DNA from: Delphinus delphis
Lineage: Eukaryota; Chordata; Mammalia; Artiodactyla; Delphinidae
Length of the DNA: 64,000 nt
Direction of reading: 5' to 3'
NCBI RefSeq assembly: GCF_949987515.2
Contig: NC_082697.1
Span: 19,723,730-19,787,729, forward strand
The stretch's first letter is position 1. Each line of letters begins with the position of its first letter. A model generated the notes under the pieces. That model saw only the letters and a list, made by a program, of their open reading frames with translations, was not told the origin of the DNA and ran no database searches. The position numbers were made by a program, and so were the translations under genes. Shown piece by piece: positions 56,238-64,000 of the stretch.

Positions 56238-56252
56238 ACAAGTTTCTAGTAC

Positions 56253-57734
56253 TTGCTGTCTCTCTCAAAGCATTTTTTAAAACACATGCTCCATTTAAAC
56301 CTTGGCTAGCTTCAAGCCTGATCTACTTAAGGGTCTTCTCTCATACAATTTCAGCTACCTGAATGCGAGTCCACTTTTTGGAAATAGACATCATTCTTAA
56401 CTGTGTTACTTCCCAACACCAGAACCCAGAGCCGTTTCTTTGGCCATTATTTTATGGAGCCCATCGCTGCCTTTACGTGAGTTCTAGTGTTGCAATGCCA
56501 TATTAATCTTCCAGGATATCACACGCTCCTGGTCTAACTGACTTCTATCATCAGCCTAAACATAATGGTTGACATCTGAATGACTCCCATTCATTGACCT
56601 TCTGTCCAGTTTCCTATGCCTCACGCTCAAATCAGTCCGCCTCTATTATCCATTGACAAAGACTGGCTAAAGTCTTAAAAATGGATGGATTTGGATCCTT
56701 ACAAAATCTTTCCATGTGACCTCAGTGGCACTGCAAGTGACTGGATAAGGAAGGAGCAACATGGATTGTTTTACATCCTTTCTAAACTTCTCAAGACTTC
56801 ATTCTTCAGTTCTCATTTAAAACAAATGTTTCACAAAAAAAGGTAATTACCCTCCTCACTTTCAAATGTCCTCTCTCGAATTTTAAAATGCTTTTGTCCC
56901 TTTAATCACTCTCCTTTAAGTTTTCTTTGGTTTCCAATAAAGAAATTTCCTAGAAGGAAAGATGGTGGGTAGAGGAAAGGAAAGTATGCTTGTTGGGTAG
57001 CTTCTAGTGCCAGTTTCCATGTTCCATTTAAAAGCAAGTAGAATTAGGAGTTCTGTTTACTGTTAGGGAGAAAGACTGGAAGTAAAAGCAGCATATATGA
57101 GATTGAAAATCATTTCTCTGCCAGGTAGAGGAGTTCATAGGTAGATAATCCAAGACTGGTATAACTACCCTACACATTCATCAGAGACCCTAGACTTCAT
57201 CTTTAGCCTCCACCATCCTTCACATGAAGCCTCTAGGTCTGAAAATGGCTGCAGGTGCTTCAACTGTTACCAACTTCATTCCAGACAGCAGGAAAGAAGC
57301 AGCACGGAGGCAGTTGCCAGTGGTGTCAGCTCTCTCTAAGAAATCTCCACATCATCTTTTGGCTTACATCTCTTTAGGCAGCAATTACTAAAATGTAAGG
57401 GAGTTTAGGAAATGTCAACTTCTAGTTGGGCACTAGCATCCTAAATAAAATGGAAAATTTTTGGTTTTCCTAAGAAAGAAGACAGTGGATATCAAGTGGG
57501 ACATAGGAGTTTCCGCAAAGGAGCAGATTCCAGGTTCCAGAATTGGGCCTATTTTACATAAAACCCATGCTATTTCTGTGTCACTAGAGCTCCCTGGTAT
57601 GTTGTATACTTACATCCTTGGAGAACCACTAAATATCTTTCAGGGTGTTAATCGCTGCCTCTGATTTACCACGTCTTTGTTTTGCATCCCCTTCCAACAT
57701 TGCAGACATCTGGGCACATTTCTTTCCTCCTTAT
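56253..57734. other. No gene seen; unique DNA
   Basis: About 1.5 kb without a recognised repeat. The 67-codon plus-strand frame at 57461-57664 has no known domain. Confidence 0.5.
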
Positions 57735-57845
57735 TTAAAGTACACCAAGGGCAAGGGCCTGTTTAACTCATATTTTTATCTTTACAACAAAGCATAGAAC
57801 CTAGTCCGTGGTTTTGATAGGTGTTGGATAATTGATCAATGGTTG
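57735..57845 (+). mobile_element. L2 3' end
   Basis: 'aagtacaccaagggcaaggg' at 57738 and 'catagaacctagtccgtggt' near 57793 match diverged L2 blocks (the ctccttgagggcaggg and tagcacctagtaggtg regions). Confidence 0.65.
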
Positions 57846-59194
57846 TAGATCTAAAATGCATTTGTCCCTCTTCGTCCAGGAAATGCTCTAGTCCCTCAGT
57901 GCCAACTTATAGAAATGTTTTTTTGCTACTCCCAAATCTATCTGTTCTACCATCATTTGGGGTACACTTCTATTTTATTTAATAAAATAATTCCAACAGA
58001 AATACATGTGTGATGGCTTTATGGCCATCAATTGGATTGGGAATTTTGCCAAGCTTCTTAACACCCATTTTGCCCTCAGAATGTCAGTACTGCCTCTATA
58101 TAATGCTCTTTACTTCTCACAGTTCATTCTTAAGAGACATTATCTCATCCAGCTCTGAAAGGTAAAACACTTTAGTGTTGTTACACTTAAGAGGGAAGGG
58201 AACAAAAACAGAAAGGCCTATGGCTGTCTAACTAATGCCATTACAGTAGATTACAAGGTGAGAGTGTTTATGTAGCTTTTTATAACACAAAACTCACTCA
58301 TAACACTATCTGAAGATTGCAAAAGGAAAATATTAATGCCCGGAAATGTTACAGTAAAAATATTCTCTATGCTTTGGACCACATTATGGAAAGATATGTT
58401 TTATAAGGATAATATTACACGGGGTGCTTGCTGTCGCCTGCAAAGTGGTGTGAGTTTGTTGAGAAGTTAACTCTTACCATTCCCCCAAAAGGAAGATGAT
58501 GGAAATGAATTACCCTACACTGTAAAAACCATAAGCTGAGGCATGAACTCAGTGACTAAACGTTGCAGAAGGGTAGAGACTCAGATCACAGCCTTGGCTT
58601 TCTTGTTAGACCCTGACTGCCAAGATGATAAAGTCACAGCTCTGTCAGCTAAAGACCTTCAAAGGAGGGTGCCCAGGATAGGGAGGTGAGGCTAGGATAA
58701 TGCTGTATGGTGAAGGAGTCAGGAGCTGGAGATGCTGATTTTGGAGAAGAAGAGGTCCAAGGGGACATGGTCTCAAAGGAAAGGAGCAAGATTTGGTTTA
58801 ATGAACTCAAGGGGAGGACCAAAATAATGAAGGAAAATACCTACAAAAGACAGACTCTAGCCCTTTAAAAGGAATAACTGAAATTCTAAGCATCCTCAAA
58901 GCAATCCAGATAACCTCAGCAGGGAGAGAGTTCCCTTTAGTTAGAGGAATTAAACCAGAAAGTCCATGTCTACTTGGAGAGAGGCATTGGCAAAAACTGC
59001 CACTACGCTGGCCCAATCCCCCCTTATTTCTTACCAGACAATTTCAATAGTCTCCTAACAAGTAACAAGTCTTCCTTCTTTGACCCTTTCCTTCCAGAAA
59101 AAAAAAAAATAATCTATAGGAGCCTGAATAATCCCTCTAAGAGAAATTATATGCTCAAAACCATCCTATGAATTCTCTTCTCACCTCATGTGAA
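57846..59194. other. No gene seen; repeat-poor
   Basis: 58240-58480 is AT-rich and repeat-free, a weaker candidate conserved element ('gtagctttttataacacaaa', 'aggaaaatattaatgcccgg'). 58030-58230 may hold a faint MIR. An A-run is at 59098-59109. Confidence 0.4.
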
Positions 59195-59722
59195 AGACGA
59201 AGTCCATAAAACGTTCTAAAGAATCTCTAAGATATGTCTCCCTGCTACCTCTCTGAGTTAATCTCTGTTACTCTCTCCCATCCTTATTCTCCTCCAGCCA
59301 CATGGGCCACCTCATTATAACACAAACACATCAGGCATGTTTCCACCCCAGGGTCTTTGTACTTGCTCTTCTTTCTGTCTGGAATGTTCTCCCTCCAGAT
59401 ATCCCCTTCTTGCCTGGATGTGTCACCAATTACTGATCTCTCCCCAGCTGTCATTTTTTCAGTGAACCCTTCATTGATTGCCCCTGCTTTTACACCACCT
59501 GTGCTCTGTCCCTGCTTTATTGTTTTTCATAGAACTCAACATCATCTGACACATCAAATTTTTCACTTGCTAATTTATGGTCTCCCTCCCCCCTAAGAAG
59601 GCAAGTTCTCTGAGAGCAAAGGGTTTTCTCTGTTTTGTTTATAAGATATAGCCAGAGTACCTGGAATAGTGATGATGCCTGGCATTAGGTAGGTACTCAG
59701 GAAATAAGTACTGAATGAAAGT
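59195..59722 (+). mobile_element. L2 ORF2 end and 3' UTR
   Basis: One of the longest L2 copies here: 'attctcctccagccacatgg' near 59287, 'gggtctttgtacttgctctt' at 59351, 'ttctgtctggaatgttctcc' near 59372, 'ggcaagttctctgagagcaa' near 59600, 'gagtacctggaatagtgatg' near 59655 and 'ggtactcaggaaataagtac' at 59692. The 79- and 112-codon frames at 59357-59931 are decayed L2 or chance. Confidence 0.88.
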
Positions 59723-60803
59723 GTGATGCTTCTCAAAGACAATGTTCTAGACTCTGAGAAACAGGGCAGCAGGCTTATGGAGAGCCACTGAAGAGGTTTA
59801 AATGAGATTATAACATCGTTACGTTTGTGTCTGAAATGTTCTCTCCAACAAAATGAGGATTGGAGGACTTGAGTTCTAAGCCATGCACATAATGGGAGAC
59901 CGTGGAGAAGACTAAGCCATAGTCCAGGCAAGAGGCAAAGAGCTCAAGATGGGTGTGCATTGAAGAGATGTTTTAGGATTTAAAACTGAGCAGAGAAATT
60001 CTGTTTTGGATGCCTAGTTTAACTGCACAAAGCTATTCAGTTGCCTAGAGGGCCCTTTCTCTGCTGAGCCCTTCATCACTACAGAGCCACACGGTCAAAA
60101 CTTTCCTTTCCAGTGAGAGGGGGCGTAGGAATGTTTCCCTTGGCTGTCATAGTTCCAAATCAGGATCAATAGGATTAAATCCAAGCAGAGCCCAGATCTA
60201 GCCCTGCTCCAGAACAGACCGGACGTTTGGTGTGTGAACAGACAGCCCAGCTACCAACCCCCAGTTTCCATTACAAAAATAATAGAAGTTCGAGGGAAAT
60301 GAGATTGGAAAACCAAAGTAAGTAGAAGACTCAAGACATCCTCCTATTTGTTTTTCTTCTGTTTCTAGGCCCTAAGCCAGGAGAGCCCTCTTCCCCATGG
60401 TTGCCTGGTTACAGCCTGAGCAGTTCGCCAGGGTAACATCTGGAATAAAGGTGGGTGGGCAGGGAGCCAGGGCCTGCTCAACTTGAACGAGGTCTGAGAA
60501 AGAAAGGAAAATAAGATATTTTTTTTTCTAATTACTGCCCAACCTTGAGGACAAAGGAAGGAAATATTTGAGGTGAACTGAATATATGTTAAAAGGTTTT
60601 CTTTTAAAGGATTATTACAACTCATTAACATAGCAGAGGAATAGAAGGCATGATGCGATCTCTGGACGTTATGGTCATTTAATAAGCTGTGTTTTGGATG
60701 GGCATTTGCTACCCAAGACCCTGAGCAACTCCAGATTTTGTGATATTTAGTATTATATTGGAGTACAGCCTGGTTCAGCATAGAAGGAACCACATTCAAA
60801 TAC
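59723..60803. other. No gene seen; unique DNA
   Basis: The 144-codon minus-strand frame at 60365-60799 is one of the longest not explained by a repeat. It has no domain I recognise and sits in balanced DNA. A T-run is at 60520-60527. Confidence 0.4.
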
Positions 60804-60848
60804 CTAATAATAAAAATAATATATAATATTATTTATATATTTATAAAC
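60804..60848. repeat. (TAA/TAT)n AT-rich tract
   Basis: Pure A/T apart from one or two bases. Confidence 0.9.
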
Positions 60849-60990
60849 ATTTATTGATTGTTTATCCTGTTCCACTAAGGGTCGTAGGTATACTGTCTTA
60901 TTTAAATCTTGCAACCCTTTGGAATAGGACCGGGCCTTAGCAATGGTAGGAAATTTCCTACTGCACATCTCATCCTCACCAGACAGTCTG
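60843..60990 (-). mobile_element. MIR fragment
   Basis: 'aacatttattgattgtttat' at 60845 and 'ttatttaaatcttgcaaccc' near 60898 match the reversed MIR tail. Confidence 0.6.
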
Positions 60991-61089
60991 ATTACAAGAC
61001 CTGCTTTCTTCTGCACTCTACTCTCCTGTCTCCCACAGGTTACCATACCCCCATCATGTGTTGCATCCCTCCCATGGATTAGGGAGATG

Positions 61090-61310
61090 GTTCAGCACCT
61101 GGTTTAAGAGCCTGGATATAGACTTCCTGAGTTAAAATTACAGCCTTTTGTTACCTTGAGCCATAACTTATTCTGAGTCTTGTGTTCCTCATGGGTAAAA
61201 GGGGTTAATAATGACACTTGTTCCATGGGGTTTCTGGAAGAATGTAATGAGAAAACGTGTAAAGCTCTTAGCACACTGTGATTACTAGTGTTTAATAAAC
61301 ATTTACCTGT
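61090..61310 (+). mobile_element. MIR SINE, full length
   Basis: 'tggtttaagagcctggatat' at 61101 (A-box region), 'cttgagccataacttattct' at 61155, 'tcctcatgggtaaaaggggt' at 61186, 'gtaaagctcttagcacactg' at 61259 and 'gtttaataaacatttacc' near 61290. All sense MIR landmarks are present. Confidence 0.9.
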
Positions 61311-61349
61311 TGATATGATTATAATTTATATCTGGATTCTTTAATTGAG

Positions 61350-61660
61350 AGCACAGTCATCAAGCACTGATTGGGCCAAGAACCATGGGTGACGAGTAAA
61401 ACACAATCATGGGCCTTGTGGTAAATCCACATTCTGATGGATCCTGTCTCAAACCCCACAACTTCACCTTCAATTTTCCAGAGAGGAAGCGTATACATTT
61501 GTCCACCGAATCACCCATTCCTTCTCCTCCCACAGGTGTACTTGGAAAAACCCATGTAAACAAATAAATTCATTTCCATGAACATGTATTGTGGATTTTT
61601 AGATACTGTGGGAGAATACTGAAGAAGTTGAAGACTTGGTTCTTGTCCTCTAAAACTTCC
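61350..61660 (-). mobile_element. L2 3' fragments, antisense
   Basis: Two decayed pieces: 'catcaagcactgattgggcc' at 61358 and, at 61578, 'atgaacatgtattgtggatt', then 'gacttggttcttgtcctcta' at 61633. Both resemble the reversed L2 end. Confidence 0.5.
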
Positions 61661-61862
61661 CCAGGAGGAACTGAAATCGGAATTAAAGCCAGAATGATTC
61701 CTATGTGGTGTAATGCCTCTTCTTGTATATTTTAATTGAGAATAGGTCTGAACACCAGTATGGCTGGTATGGTTTGGTTATTCTAAACAATTTACCTATT
61801 TCTGTATTCCCAGTTAAAGAGAAAATATTAAGGAATTACATTGAATTAAACTGACCTTAGTT
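61661..61862. other. Unique DNA
   Basis: Nothing recognised. Confidence 0.45.
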
Positions 61863-62013
61863 TTTAAACAAGTAGCTTTACCTCTTTGTTCCTTGGTTTC
61901 TTCATTTGTAAAATATGCATCATAATAACGATAATTGTACCTATTTACAGGCCTGTTAAGATTATAGAGAAAATGTAGAAAAGTACCTAGCACAGTGATA
62001 AGTATACAGTAAA
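61863..62013 (+). mobile_element. MIR fragment
   Basis: 'ttccttggtttcttcatttg' at 61890, 'ataataacgataattgtacc' near 61921 and 'tacctagcacagtgataagt' near 61983: sense MIR core and tail. The next element starts immediately. Confidence 0.85.
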
Positions 62014-62014
62014 T

Positions 62015-62383
62015 GTCTTAGTCAGCTAGGACTGTTATAACAAAATGCCATAGACTGCATGATTTAGACAATGGACTTTTATTTCTTATAGTTCTGGAGG
62101 TTAGGGAATCCAAGATCAAGGTGCATCAGATTTAGTTCCAGGTGAAGATGTTCTTCCTGGCTCATAGGTGGCCATCCTATTGCTGTGTTCTCACATGGTG
62201 AAGGAAGAAAGCTCTGGTGTTATTTCCTCTTCTAATAAGGGTATTAATCTCATCATGGAGGCTCCGCCCTCATGACCTCAGCTAAACTTAATTAACTCCC
62301 AAGGGACATACCTCCCAATATTATCACACTGGGGACTAGGGCTTCAACATATGAATTTTAGGGGAATACATTTAGTCCATTAC
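62015..62383 (-). mobile_element. MLT1A/MST-like solo LTR (ERVL-MaLR), antisense
   Basis: 'tgtcttagtcagctaggact' at 62014, 'gttctggaggttagggaatc' near 62091, 'ttgctgtgttctcacatggt' at 62180, 'ctccgccctcatgacctcag' at 62262 and 'cttcaacatatgaattttag' near 62342, ending 'ttagtccattaca'. It carries the complete LTR ends. Confidence 0.93.
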
Positions 62384-62619
62384 AGTAAGTGTACAATCAA
62401 TGTGATCTGTAGTAACTTTTAACAATAATCATAATTCCTCCAGTAATTATAGTTTAAGAGTACCCTGATTTTAACTAAAATAGGACACCTGAAAGTAGAT
62501 GTTCTACTCCTCAAAAAAAAAAAAAAAGTCAGCCTAAATATTTTTGTTCAGGCAGAAATGATCACATGATTAAAACCTGGAAGCTAATAAAAGACAAGGA
62601 AGACACAACTAGAATGTAA
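62384..62619. other. Unique DNA with a poly(A)
   Basis: An A15 run is at 62513-62527 with no SINE or LINE body upstream that I recognise. Confidence 0.5.
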
Positions 62620-62735
62620 GCTCAAAAGGGCGGAGCACATAACTGTTCTCTTTATCACTGTACCTACAACATATAGCACAGACACTGGCACCCAGTAGGA
62701 GTTTAATAAATGTTAGTGAATGTGCCAAAGAACTA
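62620..62735 (+). mobile_element. L2 3' end
   Basis: 'gtaagctcaaaagggcggag' at 62616, 'ttatcactgtacctacaaca' at 62652, 'agtaggagtttaataaatgt' near 62695. Confidence 0.88.
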
Positions 62736-62984
62736 CTGATTTCTGATACGAAATAATCAACAAATAAATCCAAGATGGACCCTACTTATTGGTGTGTACC
62801 CTAGAACTCTAGTTGAAAAATATTCTATGCAATATTCTACTCAGGTAAACACTGTGGTCCAATCTAAGATCTTATCAGGTCTTTGGCTCAGGAACCTTAT
62901 CTTTTATCAGTCAGATAGGTGTAAAGGATAACTATGGAGAGTAATATTGAGATTCATAGAATTCAAAGCACATGTGTTTTTGAC

Positions 62985-63837
62985 ACCAACAGCGTGTCAA
63001 GTCTTCCTGTTCTAGGCACTATGGATTCAACAATACATAAACCATGGTCTCTGCCTTCAAGATACACAGGGCTTAGCTAGAGAGATGGGCATGGAAACAA
63101 AGAAATAGACTTACTGAATTAAGTACTAGGCCAAAAACACTGTGTACCCATGGAAGAAGGAAGTAGCTTGGTAGTTAGGAAGAAATCAAGGAGATGACAT
63201 GGTTGAGTCTTGGAAATGTGATTGTTCAGCACCCAGTTAGGGAAAGGGTATTCCAGGTTCAGGGACCAGCTTGCACAAAGACAGAGAGGTGTGAACATGT
63301 GTGCAGTGCAGGTGGAGGATGAGTTGGCGTGATGATGGGAGATAAGACGAGAATCCCTCAATCAAGGGCCACTACACTTTTTTACAAGTTTGTATTCTGT
63401 TCTCCAAGCAACAGAAAATCAAAGGGGGGAGGAAATTATCAAAAACAGAGTAGCCCCCGCTCGCTGCAACTAGAGAAAGCCCACGCACAGCAATGAAGAC
63501 CCAACACAGCTAAAAATAAATAAATAAATTTATTAAAAAAAACAAAAACAGAGGTAATAGTATCAGGGGTTAGTGCAGGTTGGCTTCAAAGGTTAAGAAA
63601 GCAGTATGAGGCATTTTCTTATGCACAAAGGAGGGAGCACAAGTTTGAGGAGAACATGATAAGCTCAAGTTTGGGGTGCGCTCATTGCTGTGTGTCTACA
63701 AAGCAGCCAAAGAAGCAATAGAGATAATAGTTGAGAGCTCAGAACAGTGGTGTTAGCTGGGGAGAGTGTTTGGGGTCTTATGCTGATGAAGATGGAGACA
63801 GTGTGCTTGCTTGGAGCTGAGAAGGGGCCGTGATATG
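62985..63837 (-). mobile_element. L2 ORF2 end/3' region, antisense, split by a SINE
   Basis: 'ttctaggcactatggattca' at 63012, 'ctgccttcaagatacacagg' at 63052, 'gggtattccaggttcaggga' at 63247 and 'ttgcacaaagacagagaggt' at 63271 follow the reversed L2. After the SINE, 'tcaagtttggggtgcgctca' near 63666 and 'gttgagagctcagaaca' near 63731 continue it. The 80-codon minus-strand frame at 63119-63361 is within it and is not a gene. Confidence 0.65.
63451..63543 (+). mobile_element. 5'-truncated CHR-1 SINE with exact TSD
   Basis: Only the last 93 bases: 'ctgcaactagagaaagccca' at 63464, 'gcaatgaagacccaacacag' at 63490 and 'aaataaataaataaattta' with the A tail. Exact 'aaaaacagag' flanks (63441-63450 and 63544-63553). 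It begins inside the SINE body, with both pol III boxes missing. Confidence 0.9.
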
Positions 63838-64000
63838 CAGAGCAGTGATTTCTTTCCCTTTTCTATGTCATGGATCTTTTGAGAATCTCCTGTAATGCTA
63901 TGGACTCTCTGTCAGGAAAATGTCACAAAGCTACGTGCATACATGTAAAGAGTTCATTCAATTGCAGAATATTCTGAGACTCTGAGAGAACCATGGAGCC
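63838..64000 (-). mobile_element. DNA-transposon relic, cut by the window end
   Basis: 'gtgatttctttcccttttct' at 63846, 'atgtcatggatcttttgaga' near 63866, 'atggactctctgtcaggaaa' at 63900 and 'gttcattcaattgcag' near 63951 resemble the other end of the hAT-like element at 53305. It is incomplete because the window ends. Confidence 0.5.

Overview
The window is mammalian nuclear DNA, and the lineage-specific retroposons point to a cetacean, most likely a toothed whale. Five short (about 200 bp) tRNA-derived SINEs open with gggcttccctggtggc and end in an A-rich tail. They match what I remember of the cetacean CHR-2 'deletion' type. Two longer relatives (18481-18835 and 49752-50048) and one truncated tail (63451-63543) look like CHR-1. 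Most copies are flanked by clear target-site duplications (TSDs). No family name here was checked against a database.

I find no protein-coding gene that I can name, and no confirmed exon, rRNA, functional tRNA, CRISPR array or microbial-type feature. Most longer open frames are antisense readings of the SINEs or of LINE and LTR relics. The best unexplained open frame is on the minus strand at 12184-12519: 92 codons with an in-frame stop and an AATAAA 39 bases beyond it. I do not recognise its product. The window is therefore either intergenic or inside a long intron.

Layout. 1-10 kb: old L1M pieces (2155, 3330, 4622 and a long antisense copy at 8085-9930), MIRs, an antisense MLT1 LTR at 6371, and a tRNA-Glu-like SINE head at 9284. 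10-15 kb: mostly unique DNA, the unexplained open frame, and one CHR-2 at 13390. 15-19 kb: an L1M split by a hAT MITE and an MLT1, then an L2 split by a CHR-1. 19-26 kb: unique DNA with three CHR-2 copies and several MIRs. 26-38 kb: few repeats, including two AT-rich repeat-free blocks (28440-28690 and 33560-34620) that are candidate conserved non-coding elements, plus a CHR-2 at 35540 and an MLT2 at 37849. 38-48 kb: L2, MLT1, an L1M 3' end, microsatellites, and a MIR broken by MER5A and then MLT1 (47385-48245). 48-57 kb: a CHR-1, LTR-like pieces, an MLT2 at 52072, hAT relics, two L1M pieces, and a younger L1 3' end with a TSD at 55784. 57-64 kb: L2 and MIR relics, an MLT1 at 62015, and an L2 interrupted by the truncated CHR-1.

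The elements do not form a shared pathway. What the window records is a series of insertions: L2 and MIR oldest, then MER5A, MLT1 and L1M, then CHR-1, CHR-2 and the younger L1. I saw no previously undescribed biological system. The points most worth checking are the minus-strand open frame, the repeat-free AT-rich blocks, the tRNA-Glu-like segment, a 32-base quasi-palindrome at 49491, and several LTR-like or hAT-like pieces whose family I could not assign.
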